Source: Cohaesibacter haloalkalitolerans
Lineage (GTDB): Bacteria; Pseudomonadota; Alphaproteobacteria; Rhizobiales; Cohaesibacteraceae
Length of the DNA stretch: 64,000 nt
Assembly (NCBI RefSeq): GCF_003574655.1
Contig: NZ_QNUM01000004.1
Location: 310,001-374,000, forward strand
Direction of reading: 5' to 3'
Below are positions 18,198 through 26,553 of this stretch, one piece after another (position 1 is the first letter of the stretch; the number at the start of each line of letters is the position of its first letter). Position numbers and translations under genes: made by a program. The notes under the pieces are model-generated. The model worked only from the letters and a program-made list of their open reading frames with translations. It was not told the origin of the DNA and did not search any database.

Positions 18198-19163
18198 CTA
18201 TTCCGGCTTTTCGGCAAGCCAGATTGTGACGGTCAGGGCATCATCATGCTGATCGCATTCCAGCCCGGTCGGTTCCAGATCCCGTGCAACGGTCACCTCA
18301 AACCCGGCGTCATGCATCCAGCGGCGCATGGCATCATGGGAGAATCCCAACCGCCGGTGCGCGTGGTCCTTTCGTAAAAACTCATGATCATGCGGGGCAA
18401 AATCGACGACGAGAATGCGCCCGCCGGGCAACAGCACCCGCCCCGCTTCCTGCAGGGCTGCGGACGGATCGTCCAGATAATGCAACACCTGATGAATGGT
18501 GATCAGATCGAACTTGCGATCAAGGGTCGCCAGATCCAGAAGGTCCCCCTGCTGCACATGCAGATGGCCATGGTTGGGACCATCCAGACGGGAGCGGGCC
18601 ACCGCCAGCATGGAGCGGTTTGCATCCAGCCCCAACCCGTCGCGGCAGCGATCGGCCAGCAGCGACAGAATGCTGCCGGTTCCCGTTCCAAGATCAAGCA
18701 ACTGCCGGATGGGCCGATCGCCGAGCGTTTCCAGCACAGCCTGCTCAACCGCACTCTCGGGCACATGCAGAACGCGCAATTCGTCCCAGCGCTCCGCATT
18801 CTGGCGGAAATAGTCCGCCGCCTGCTGGGCATTGGCTTCCTTGATCTGGTGCAGCCGCTCAAGATCGCGCACGATCATTGCATCATCATGGTCGAGATGC
18901 CGCAGGGTTGCCGAAATCAGATCGCCCTTGGCCTCGTCCCGCGTCAGGCAGTAATAGACCCACGCCCCTTCGGGCAAACGCTCGACCAGACCGGATTCAT
19001 AAAGCAGCTTCAGATGGCGGGAAATGCGCGGCTGGCTCTGATGCAGAATAGCCGTCAGATCCTTGACCGACAGATCCCCTTCGGCAAGCAGCGCCAACAG
19101 GCGCAGACGGGTAGGTTCCCCACTTGCTTTCAACAATCCGACGATTTCATCCAACGACAGCAT
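18198..19163 (-). CDS. ArsR-family regulator fused to SAM-dependent methyltransferase domain
   Basis: A 321-residue two-domain protein. Residues about 1-90 form an ArsR/SmtB winged helix (LLKASGEPTRLRLLALLAEG, then LHQSQPRISRHLKLL). No Cys-type metal-binding ELCVC motif is seen. Residues about 145-310 form a class I methyltransferase fold with the SAM-binding LLDLGTGTGSIL loop and an HQVLHYLDDP segment. It heads the metF-metH transcription unit. ArsR-family regulators of methionine recycling that respond to S-adenosylhomocysteine (SahR) are known in Proteobacteria; the fused methyltransferase fold is a plausible SAM/SAH sensor here. GAGGTGA precedes the ATG. Whether the fused domain is catalytic is unknown. 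Confidence 0.85.
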   Translation of the reverse strand: MLSLDEIVGLLKASGEPTRLRLLALLAEGDLSVKDLTAILHQSQPRISRHLKLLYESGLVERLPEGAWVYYCLTRDEAKGDLISATLRHLDHDDAMIVRDLERLHQIKEANAQQAADYFRQNAERWDELRVLHVPESAVEQAVLETLGDRPIRQLLDLGTGTGSILSLLADRCRDGLGLDANRSMLAVARSRLDGPNHGHLHVQQGDLLDLATLDRKFDLITIHQVLHYLDDPSAALQEAGRVLLPGGRILVVDFAPHDHEFLRKDHAHRRLGFSHDAMRRWMHDAGFEVTVARDLEPTGLECDQHDDALTVTIWLAEKPE

Positions 19164-19180
19164 ATGATCACCTCAAAGAT

Positions 19181-19196
19181 ATAAAGATATCTTTAT
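19181..19196. promoter_or_regulatory. SahR/ArsR-type operator
   Basis: A perfect 16-bp palindrome, ATAAAGATATCTTTAT, lies 18 bp upstream of the regulator start codon and overlaps where its promoter or leader would be. The core AAGATATCTT resembles what I recall of SahR-type sites. Repression of the whole metF-metH unit from here is likely. Confidence 0.7.
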
Positions 19197-19346
19197 GACA
19201 TCAGAATTAGAAACACAAGAGTAATCATCCCCTGCTATCCACCATTTCGATGAATTGGGCGACAGGCGCGCCTTTGTCACGCAAAAGGCTTCGCGAGCAA
19301 GGCACCAACAACAATGGTCTTGAGAAGAAAGAAGAGCCGGCCAGGA

Positions 19347-19787
19347 TCAGGCTTCGAGCACCGCGTCGAAAGCCATCTGCGCCACACGGGGCACATCCTC
19401 ACTGGTTGCCAGATCGTACCACGGCAGATCGTCGGCATCATACCAGGCAGCTTCCAGCGCATCGTCACCGGCAACCGCCTCGCCTTCCTGCCATTCACAC
19501 AGGATAGCAATCAGCACATAGTGGAACTGCAAGCGGCCGGACTGGCCCTTGGAAAAGGTTTCAAGCGTCGTCAGGATCCGGTCTGCCCGCCCACGGACGC
19601 CTGTTTCCTCGAACAATTCCCGCTGGGCGGCCATTTGCAGGGTTTCCCCAAACTCGACCTTGCCACCAGGAAAGCCCCATTTGCCCGCATCGGGCGGATT
19701 GGCCCGCTTGACGAGCAGCACCTTGCGCTCCCTCACCACAAGGCTGAGCACAGCGACCACAGGCTTTTGCTTTTGATTGTCATTCAT
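19347..19787 (-). CDS. NUDIX hydrolase
   Basis: A 146-residue protein with a complete Nudix box at about residues 41-63: GGKVEFGETLQMAAQREL followed by FEETG, which fits GX5EX7REUXEEXGU. Members hydrolyse nucleoside diphosphates linked to another moiety. The N-terminal VVAVLSLVVRERKVLLVKRANPP and the short size resemble MutT/ADP-ribose-type hydrolases common in alphaproteobacteria. Substrate not assignable. It lies between the methionine unit and gapR on the same strand, with a 183-bp gap upstream of the ArsR gene's promoter. Confidence 0.9.
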   Translation of the reverse strand: MNDNQKQKPVVAVLSLVVRERKVLLVKRANPPDAGKWGFPGGKVEFGETLQMAAQRELFEETGVRGRADRILTTLETFSKGQSGRLQFHYVLIAILCEWQEGEAVAGDDALEAAWYDADDLPWYDLATSEDVPRVAQMAFDAVLEA

Positions 19788-19873
19788 GAGACTGGACGCC
19801 AGCGTAAAGGACGCGGGAAAGACAAGGAGAGGCGAGAAGCGGCCGACCCCGAGAAGCCGGCCACCAGATTAGC

Positions 19874-20131
19874 TTATTCAGCGCTCGGAGCCATGCCCAG
19901 AGCATGCAGATACAGGTCCAGAAGAGCTTCCATTTCCATCCGCTCATTGCTGTCCTGCTTGCGCATGCGGACAATCTGCCGCATCACCTTGACATCGTAG
20001 CCGTTGCCCTTGGCTTCAGCATAGACATCCTTGATATCGTCCGAGATCGCCTTTTTCTCTTCTTCCAGTCGTTCGATACGCTCCACAAAAGCGCGCAACT
20101 GATCTGCGGCGACACCACCAGTATTAGACAT
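19874..20131 (-). CDS. gapR: GapR-family nucleoid-associated protein (UPF0335/DUF2312)
   Basis: An 85-residue, mostly helical protein with heptad character: [49 protein letters not shown]. These are diagnostic of UPF0335. In Caulobacter the family member GapR binds overtwisted AT-rich DNA and supports replication and chromosome organisation. Here the length and sequence agree with that family. It is followed on the plus side, across a long gap, by DUF1036 and pyruvate kinase, a neighbourhood often seen in Hyphomicrobiales. Confidence 0.9.
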   Translation of the reverse strand: MSNTGGVAADQLRAFVERIERLEEEKKAISDDIKDVYAEAKGNGYDVKVMRQIVRMRKQDSNERMEMEALLDLYLHALGMAPSAE

Positions 20132-20873
20132 TCCCTACTCCACGTTTGGGTTCTGAAGCCATCATTCCGCCCTGGGCAGGGCAGACCGGATTCACATTAA
20201 CCGCTCTCTAACCAAATTCTATTGCGACAAGATTAACGCCGCCCATTATGGCAGCATCAAGCCCGGAGGCGCTTGTCGATCCGGCATCCACATATCAGAC
20301 ATGCTCGGCACTGACACGGACAAAGGGCAGCCGCATGACGAAAACCATGGATGACAGGTCCGGGCTTTCAGCTCCATCCCGCCACCAAAGGCCCTCACTG
20401 GCGCCTTCTCGATGCAGAGGCCCATCATAGTCAGCGAGCGTCGAGGAACAAGGGGGGAATTTGCCAAATCCGCTTTTTCCCGCAGGGAAAGTCACCTTGC
20501 CCCCACCCCGCACACATAAGACGAAAGACGCAACCGGTCCGCCCCTTTTGTACCCTACCATATCGCCGCCTTCCAAGTCATAATACCGACACCTTTCATG
20601 GCTACTCAGACGTCTGTCTTCGGCAACCCGGAGCGGCCTGGAGCAACCATGGAATCCGCAAATGGAGACCGGACACCGGACCGCCTAAGCCTCGACAACC
20701 TGCCTTTCTTCAAGAACAGGCCATCAAGTAGAACAACAGACAAAGAGCTGGATAACTCCCTCTTCATCGTGTCAAAAAAATTCAACTTATGTAGAATATA
20801 AACATTGACAATAGATGCACGAAACGCGAAACAGTTGGCGGCTCTCCTAGAAGAAAAGACGATACCGAGCCCG
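20132..20873. other. Long intergenic region without a confident gene
   Basis: About 740 bp. Open frames at 20295-20576 (minus, 93 codons) and 20598-20801 (plus, 67 codons) lack a ribosome binding site and recognisable domains. Base composition changes from GC-rich in the left part to AT-rich just before the DUF1036 gene, where its promoter should lie. No tRNA, repeat array or terminator is evident. Confidence 0.5.
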
Positions 20874-21332
20874 ATGTTTAACTGGAATCAAAAAGCAAAG
20901 ACTATTGCCCGATGCCTTGCTTCTTTTCATGGCAAGGAATTGGCTCTGACCATAACGTTCCTGATGGCCGGCAGCATGAACGCCGCGGCTGACCTGCGCG
21001 TCTGCAACAAGACTGGCAGTACTGTTGGCCTGGCCATCGGATATGAGTTGAAGGACGAATGGATCAGCGAGGGCTGGTGGAATCTGGACCCCAACCAATG
21101 CGAGACGGTGCTCAAGGGCCTGCTCGTAAAAACGCGCTATCTCGTTCACGCCATAGACTACGACAAGGGCGGTCAGTGGAACGGTGATTCATTCATGTGT
21201 ACCCAGGATCTGGAGTTCAAGATCAAAGGGACACAGGAATGCGTTGCAAGAGGATTTGAACGCACCGGCTTTTTCGAGATCGATACAGCCGGAAAACAAG
21301 ATTATACGGTTCAATTGACCGAACAAGAATAG
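20874..21332 (+). CDS. DUF1036 exported protein
   Basis: Conserved alphaproteobacterial protein of unknown function. The DUF1036 domain (about residues 38-140) has ADLRVCNKTGSTVGLAIGY, EGWWNLDPNQC and FERTGFFEIDT. A hydrophobic stretch (ELALTITFLMAGSMNAAA) before it reads as a signal peptide with a long basic N-region. The frame can be extended to a TTG 69 bases upstream; I prefer the ATG, but neither has a strong Shine-Dalgarno sequence. Its stop overlaps the AGGGAA of the pyk ribosome binding site, so it is probably coupled to pyruvate kinase. Function not known. Confidence 0.75.
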   Translation: MFNWNQKAKTIARCLASFHGKELALTITFLMAGSMNAAADLRVCNKTGSTVGLAIGYELKDEWISEGWWNLDPNQCETVLKGLLVKTRYLVHAIDYDKGGQWNGDSFMCTQDLEFKIKGTQECVARGFERTGFFEIDTAGKQDYTVQLTEQE

Positions 21333-21342
21333 GGAAACTGTC

Positions 21343-22785
21343 GTGACTGTAAGACGCAACCGGAAAGTAAAAATCCTGGCCACTCTGGGCCCGGCTTCAG
21401 AAAAGAAGGAACAAATCAAGCAACTCTTCCTGGCTGGCGCCGATGTTTTCCGCATCAACATGAGCCACTCCGATCACGAAACGCTGCGTAGCCGCGTGCG
21501 CCTGATCCGCGAAGTTGAGAAGGAAGTTGGACGTCCGATCGGCATTCTGGCCGACCTTCAGGGCCCGAAACTGCGTTTGGGCATCTTCGCCGACACCAAG
21601 GTTGAGCTGGTCAACGGCTCCCGCTTTTCGCTCGACAGCTCGGACAAGCCGGGCGATACCACCCGCGTTCAGCTGCCGCATCCTGAAATTTTCGGCTCCG
21701 TCAAGGAAGGCGACATCCTGTTGCTCGACGACGGCAAGGTTCGTCTGAGAACCGTTGGCACCACCGCAGACGCCATCCACACGGAAGTCGTCACCGGCGG
21801 CCCGATCTCCAACCGCAAGGGCATCAGCTTCCCGGATTCGACCCTGTCCTTCTCGGCTCTGACACCGAAAGACCGCGCCGACCTCGACGCAGCTGTTGAC
21901 GCCGAAGTGGACTGGATCGCCCTGTCCTTCGTTCAGCGCCCGGAAGACGTTGCCGAAGTGCGCAAGCTGTCCCGTGGCCGCACCGGCATCCTCTCCAAGA
22001 TCGAGAAACCGCAGGCTGTCGAACGCATTCACGAGATCATCGAGCTTTCCGACGCCATCATGGTTGCCCGTGGTGACCTTGGCGTTGAAATGCCTCTGGA
22101 AAAGGTTCCCGGCATCCAGAAGCAGATCACCCGTGCAGCCCGTCAGGCTGGCAAGCCGGTGGTTGTTGCTACCCAGATGCTGGAATCGATGATCAACTCA
22201 CCGATGCCAACCCGTGCAGAAGCTTCCGACGTTGCCACCGCCGTGTTCGAAGGCGCTGACGCAGTCATGCTGTCGGCAGAATCCGCTGCGGGTGACTATC
22301 CGTTCGAGGCTGTTGCGATGATGAACCGCATCGCCGAGGAAGTGGAACGCGATCCTTACTACACCAACATCATCTACGCCCAACGCGCAGAACCGGAAGC
22401 AACCGGCGCAGACGCCATTTCGGCTGCTGCCCGCCAGATCGCAGAAACGCTGCATCTGGCCACCATCGTCTGCTACACCTCTTCAGGCACCACCGGCCTT
22501 CGCGCTGCCCGCGAGCGACCGCAAACCCCGATCGTGGCCATCAGCCCGATCATCGGCACAGCTCGTCGTCTAGCTCTGGTCTGGGGCCTGCACTGCGTGG
22601 TATCCGAGGAAACCGGCATTCTGGACGAAATGGTCGACCGCGCCTGCAGCACCTCCTACAAGGTTGGTCTGGCAAAACCGGGTCAGCGCGTGATCATCAC
22701 CGCTGGCGTGCCTCTGGGCACCCCGGGCGCAACCAACATGCTGCGCATCGCCTTTGTTGGCAGTGACGGTCTGGGCGGCATCTGA
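21343..22785 (+). CDS. pyk: Pyruvate kinase
   Basis: Last step of glycolysis: phosphoenolpyruvate plus ADP to pyruvate and ATP. Starts at GTG with AGGGAA upstream. Of 480 residues, KILATLGPAS and FRINMSHS lie near the N-terminus. The active-site lysine region is ILSKIEKPQAVERI (about residue 213-226), followed by the signature IMVARGDLGVEMPLEKVP and ATQMLESMI. The C-terminal regulatory domain (about 345-480) is present. The start is 10 bp after DUF1036, and a strong terminator follows. Confidence 0.96.
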   Translation: MTVRRNRKVKILATLGPASEKKEQIKQLFLAGADVFRINMSHSDHETLRSRVRLIREVEKEVGRPIGILADLQGPKLRLGIFADTKVELVNGSRFSLDSSDKPGDTTRVQLPHPEIFGSVKEGDILLLDDGKVRLRTVGTTADAIHTEVVTGGPISNRKGISFPDSTLSFSALTPKDRADLDAAVDAEVDWIALSFVQRPEDVAEVRKLSRGRTGILSKIEKPQAVERIHEIIELSDAIMVARGDLGVEMPLEKVPGIQKQITRAARQAGKPVVVATQMLESMINSPMPTRAEASDVATAVFEGADAVMLSAESAAGDYPFEAVAMMNRIAEEVERDPYYTNIIYAQRAEPEATGADAISAAARQIAETLHLATIVCYTSSGTTGLRAARERPQTPIVAISPIIGTARRLALVWGLHCVVSEETGILDEMVDRACSTSYKVGLAKPGQRVIITAGVPLGTPGATNMLRIAFVGSDGLGGI

Positions 22786-22812
22786 GCCCCATCGTCGCAT
22801 CAGGAAGACAAG

Positions 22813-22842
22813 AAAAAGGCCGGTTTAAAACCGGCCTTTTTT
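22813..22842. terminator. Bidirectional terminator between pyk and the convergent chemoreceptor
   Basis: GGCCGGTTT/AAACCGGCC stem flanked by AAAAA on the left and TTTTTT on the right, so it can terminate transcription from both sides. Confidence 0.9.
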
Positions 22843-22867
22843 ATTGCGTTACCTTCGGTTCGGACGC

Positions 22868-24808
22868 CTACATCGCACGAACGCGCGCAATGAAGCCGGT
22901 CACCTTGTCCTTGAGCAGATCGGACTGGTCGCTCAATGTCTTCACCGCGCTGACGACATCCTCCGATGCCAGTCCGGCATTCCTGGAGGCATCGGAAACC
23001 TGAGCGACATTCTCGTTCACAAGTCCGGTTCCCTGAGCGGCCTGGTGAATGTTGCCGGAGATCTCCTGTGCGGTCGCATTCTGTTCATGGATGGCGTCGG
23101 AAATCGCGGACGAAATCGACTCCACCTTCTGAATGACCTGACTAACATCCTCGATAGAAAGGGAGGCTTCGCTGGTTGCGGCCTGAATCTCGGCGATCTG
23201 CCGCGAGATCTGCTCCGTAGCCTTAGAGGTCTGTCCGGCGAGCGCCTTCACCTCTCCGGCCACCACGGCAAATCCCTTGCCCGCCTCGCCGGCCCGCGCC
23301 GATTCAATGGTGGCATTGAGCGCAAGAAGATTGGTCTGTTCGGCAATCGAGGAAATCATTTCGACCACTTCACCAATCTTGCTGGCCGTCGCCGCAAGGC
23401 TCTGCATCTGCCTGTTGGTGCTGCCAACCTTGCCGACCGCTTCCTGGGCAGACAGGGAGGCAAAGCCGATCTGCTCGCTGATCTCGGCGATAGAACAGGT
23501 CATTTCTTCGGTTGCCGAGGCGATGGTCTGGACGCTGCCCATGGTCTGTGTCGATGCAGCCGAGGCAGAAGCCGCCTGCGTTGCCGTCTGCTCGGCCACC
23601 GCCGCCATGGCCTGCGCCGTAGCGTTGAGCTGGCGGGAAGACAGGGAAACCGCATTAACGATGCCACTAACCTGACTGTCGAACTCGTCAGCCAACCGCA
23701 TCATCATGTCACGCTTCTCTTTCTCGGCCCGCTGCTGCTTGGCCCCCTCTTCCGCTTCCAGATCCTTCTGCACCTTCACATTGCTATGCAGGATGGCCGC
23801 AATGGCACACAGGGCACCAATCTCATCGTCCTGCTTGCTGACCGGGATCGTCGTGTCGAGATTACCCTTGGCGATTTCACTCATCGCATCAGTGACGTCG
23901 TGGATGGGGCGGGTAATGGAGCGGATGACCAGCATACCTCCCCCCAACATCAGAAGCGTTGTCGCGATCAGAATACCCAGTGCGATCGCGTCCACCTGCG
24001 CCTCGATGGACGCCCGCTCCCTGAGCGCCTCCGCCAACTGGGCATCGGCCGCATCCTTCAATTGAGCCAGCTCGTTTGTAATAACAGCGGTTTGACTGCG
24101 ATAGGCCTCAACCTTGGACAACACATCCTGGTTGGCCCCGACCCACTTGAGAAACGTCTCGTGATAATTCTCCATCAGCGGCAGGATTTCACCCTTCACG
24201 CGCTGAGGAACCAGAGAGGCCGCCAGAACTGTCTGAAATTCACCGGTCCGCTTGTTGAAGCTTTCAACATACTTGGCTTCTTGCCGCAGCATGTAATCCT
24301 TCTCGTGCCGCCTGAGCATCAACATCTTGACCATAATGGCATCAACCGAAACGGAAGGATCAGCCGCAGCAACGTCTCCCAGCTTGGCCTCAACGGTCTT
24401 TACCGACAATCTGAGCGCGCCCTTAAGCCCCTCATTCTCATTAAGGCCCGCCACAGTGCGCGAGGCGACAATAACCTTGGCACCAGCAACAGCATCATCA
24501 ATATAGCTGAAAAGCTTGTTGGACTGATCGCCAAGCGAACCAAAGTCTTCCTTGCTTTGAGAAGCGGCATCCTCCATTTGCCCGACAATGGCTGGATCAC
24601 CCTTTTGCATGAACAGCTCGACCAGCGAGGCAATCTTGCCAACGCCCACCTCCGCCAGACTGAAAGCTGCCACATTCTCCTCGCCAAGCGTAGTCGCCTG
24701 CATGACCTGGCTTTTCCTGGCCTCTCCCCAATAAAAAGCACCAGATAGGACCACAAGGCCAATGAGGCCCAGCAATAAGATCCCCCAAATACGAAATTTC
24801 AATTTCAT
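22868..24808 (-). CDS. Methyl-accepting chemotaxis protein with long helical sensor domain
   Basis: Chemoreceptor of 646 residues. TM1 lies at about 6-27 ([21 protein letters not shown]), a ~255-residue all-helical periplasmic region follows, and TM2 lies at about 276-298. HAMP comes next ([20 protein letters not shown]), then the signalling domain with [19 protein letters not shown]. The size and helical character of the sensor fit a helical bimodular (HBM) type domain, which in Pseudomonas McpS binds organic acids; that is inference from length and pattern. The core differs from the first receptor in this window (IESARAG against IEAARAG). It stands alone, with a terminator at its 3' end. 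Confidence 0.92.
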   Translation of the reverse strand: MKLKFRIWGILLLGLIGLVVLSGAFYWGEARKSQVMQATTLGEENVAAFSLAEVGVGKIASLVELFMQKGDPAIVGQMEDAASQSKEDFGSLGDQSNKLFSYIDDAVAGAKVIVASRTVAGLNENEGLKGALRLSVKTVEAKLGDVAAADPSVSVDAIMVKMLMLRRHEKDYMLRQEAKYVESFNKRTGEFQTVLAASLVPQRVKGEILPLMENYHETFLKWVGANQDVLSKVEAYRSQTAVITNELAQLKDAADAQLAEALRERASIEAQVDAIALGILIATTLLMLGGGMLVIRSITRPIHDVTDAMSEIAKGNLDTTIPVSKQDDEIGALCAIAAILHSNVKVQKDLEAEEGAKQQRAEKEKRDMMMRLADEFDSQVSGIVNAVSLSSRQLNATAQAMAAVAEQTATQAASASAASTQTMGSVQTIASATEEMTCSIAEISEQIGFASLSAQEAVGKVGSTNRQMQSLAATASKIGEVVEMISSIAEQTNLLALNATIESARAGEAGKGFAVVAGEVKALAGQTSKATEQISRQIAEIQAATSEASLSIEDVSQVIQKVESISSAISDAIHEQNATAQEISGNIHQAAQGTGLVNENVAQVSDASRNAGLASEDVVSAVKTLSDQSDLLKDKVTGFIARVRAM

Positions 24809-25014
24809 GGATCACTCACCGTTTATGGAGAATAGTACTCTGATCACGCGTTTTACGGGATCTCTACGATGAATTTCACATAGAATAATTAGAGTTTCAT
24901 TACCAATTCTTGGGATAGCCAGTAAAAACATACACCAAAATGTATTTATATTTATACATAGACAAATAAAACATTGCACCCGACGAATACAACCGAGCCT
25001 ATACTGAAGGCAAC

Positions 25015-25050
25015 AAAAAACGCGCCAGAGAAAAGCTCTCAAGCGCGTTT
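25015..25050 (-). terminator. Terminator of rpmJ
   Basis: On the minus strand an AAACGCGC...GCGCGTTTTTT hairpin with an inner GAGAG/CTCTC stem and a T-run follows the rpmJ stop by about 35 bp. Confidence 0.85.
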
Positions 25051-25085
25051 GTTGTTTCGTCAACCAAAAATGGCCCGACGTTCAA

Positions 25086-25211
25086 TTAGCCCTGACGAGC
25101 CTTGAAACGTGGATTCTTTTTGTTGATGATGTATACACGACCCTTGCGGCGAACCATGCGGTTATCACGGTGACGCTGGGCAAGTGCTTTCAGAGAATTT
25201 TTGATTTTCAT
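25086..25211 (-). CDS. rpmJ: 50S ribosomal protein L36 (bL36)
   Basis: A 41-residue basic protein: [41 protein letters not shown]. This is the alphaproteobacterial, zinc-free (C-minus) form of bL36, with no Cys/His zinc ligands. An upstream extension of the frame is not credible; the family always starts at MKIK or MKVR. It is monocistronic, with its own terminator. Confidence 0.96.
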   Translation of the reverse strand: MKIKNSLKALAQRHRDNRMVRRKGRVYIINKKNPRFKARQG

Positions 25212-25601
25212 TGTCCCAAGCCTCGGCCAAAATCTGCGAAACAAAAAGCGCGCCGAGGCGCGCAAATTCGACCGGAAACTACGATTCCTGCCTGCCATTG
25301 TCAACCGGGAAAACGCTTCCTGCGGAAGGAATCCTGCAAATCCTTGTCATTTCCAGAACTTGTTGATTGAATCGGCCGCTCTACCATGCGGAAAAGCCCC
25401 GATTGAGGTCGATCGGGACTGGAAAGACGAACTCGTGAGGCCAATAAACGGAATAACGCCCCTGCCCAGGCCCTGAGAATCGCCAACAGACTTGCGAAAC
25501 CAGCATTGTTTACAACAAGGTCGGCTTCCGACATAATCCCGACGAAGCCGTCAAGCAAAAGACCGGCATCACAAGAAAAGACGACAGCGGGGAGAGAGAC
25601 A
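25212..25601. other. Divergent intergenic region between rpmJ and a small hypothetical gene
   Basis: About 390 bp; it should contain the rpmJ promoter (minus) and the promoter of the 104-residue gene (plus). No RNA gene or repeat recognised. Confidence 0.5.
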
Positions 25602-25916
25602 ATGCCTTTTGAACGGACTGGAGACCTCAACTGGCATCACAAGGAAGTGGTGCTGCTCGATCTCAAATGGGTCGACAAGACGATTGTGGTTTACGTCGAG
25701 ATGAAGCAGTTCGGCGATCAGGAGCACCAGGGGCATGCCCCCGCCATTGTTCTGACCCGGGAAAGCAAGGCTCGCAAGGAAGACATTTTGGTGGTTTCCG
25801 GACGGGCAACCGGACAGGTAATGGTGAGCCTTGGCAAGGAGGATCGGCTGGTCGGACGGATCAACCAGTCCAATCCCCATTCGGCCGGCACGGTCAAATG
25901 GCAGATCATGTGCTGA
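25602..25916 (+). CDS. Hypothetical 104-residue protein
   Basis: I do not recognise a family. The ATG has GGGGAGAG seven bases upstream, which decides the start; the frame is open about 96 bases further but without a ribosome binding site. The predicted protein is soluble and beta-rich with alternating charged and hydrophobic stretches (EVVLLDLKWVDKTIVVYVEM, EDILVVSGRATGQVMVSLG) and no signal peptide or membrane segment. It ends in Cys. No partner gene is close: rpmJ is divergent and the next small gene starts 180 bp downstream. Coding is supported by ribosome binding site, codon character and length. Confidence 0.6.
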   Translation: MPFERTGDLNWHHKEVVLLDLKWVDKTIVVYVEMKQFGDQEHQGHAPAIVLTRESKARKEDILVVSGRATGQVMVSLGKEDRLVGRINQSNPHSAGTVKWQIMC

Positions 25917-26095
25917 AGCCTCCAGCGCTCTCATCAACACAAAAGAGCGCCGGCATCGACACAACCTAACAAAACCTTTGCGAGCATTTCCGTAAATCAC
26001 CACTGGACAATCCGGTATCTTGCTTTAGGATCCCTGCCATCCGGAAACGTGGATTCCGGTGTCCAATCCGGTCCCGCTTCAGGGGAGACTGTTCT

Positions 26096-26308
26096 TTGTC
26101 TGACCAACCATTGCACACCGCCGACGCACTCGAAGGCAAGCGCCTGATAGAGGCTTTTTTTCATGGCGATCTCGATGCTTGCATGCATTTGCTGATCAAT
26201 GAGGCCCAGAAGAGAAACTACAGCTTCTCGGAGGAGACAAGGCGATTGTCCCATGCCAGCCTGTTCGCCGCGATGGACGACAATCAGACCGCTGCAGACG
26301 CTTCCTGA
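26096..26308 (+). CDS. Hypothetical 70-residue protein (TTG start)
   Basis: Begins at TTG with AGGGGAG eight bases upstream. Product MSDQPLHTADALEGKRL..., helical, acidic, no membrane segment, with HLLINEAQKRNYSFSEETRR in the middle. No family recognised. A hairpin with ACCTCCCC/GGGGAGGT stem lies 140 bp after the stop. Coding status is moderately supported by the ribosome binding site only. Confidence 0.45.
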   Translation: MSDQPLHTADALEGKRLIEAFFHGDLDACMHLLINEAQKRNYSFSEETRRLSHASLFAAMDDNQTAADAS

Positions 26309-26447
26309 GCGCATGGCTCCCGGAGATGACAAGCGGCGCTTTCCACCTCGTCTCGGGTAAACTTGAGAGATGACGCCCGTATTGCCCGTCATTGATCCGG
26401 CATCCCGACACGGCATCCCTTCCATATTATTCAGACAGTAAGTTATG

Positions 26448-26467
26448 ACCTCCCCCAGAGGGGAGGT
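26448..26467 (+). terminator. Possible terminator hairpin
   Basis: Eight-base-pair stem ACCTCCCC/GGGGAGGT with a four-base loop, followed by TTTATTGT. The T-run is weak; it would end transcripts coming from the 70-residue gene. Confidence 0.5.
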
Positions 26468-26480
26468 TTATTGTAGATAC

Positions 26481-26513
26481 AAAAAACCCTGTTGCCGACA
26501 GCGACAACAGGGT
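26481..26513 (-). terminator. Terminator of the ArsB/NhaD-type transporter gene
   Basis: On the minus strand, an ACCCTGTTG...CAACAGGGT stem followed by TTTTTTG, about 40 bp past the stop. Confidence 0.88.
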
Positions 26514-26553
26514 CAATGCAGTTTTGAGCCAGGCTCGCCTTGAGAGGCAATCC

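Noticed and set aside
16083..18377. 764-codon open frame antisense to metH and metF
   Set aside because: The opposite strand encodes full-length metH and metF with all motifs; this frame is a GC-rich shadow with no recognised domain and no ribosome binding site.
20295..20576. 93-codon minus-strand ORF downstream of gapR
   Set aside because: No ribosome binding site and no recognisable domain; glycine-rich composition is typical of chance frames in GC-rich DNA.
23277..23675. Short plus-strand frames inside the chemoreceptor
   Set aside because: Fully contained in a real gene on the other strand and without a ribosome binding site.
22844..24748. 634-codon open frame antisense to the second chemoreceptor
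   Set aside because: The chemoreceptor on the other strand is complete; this frame has no domain features and starts at the terminator.
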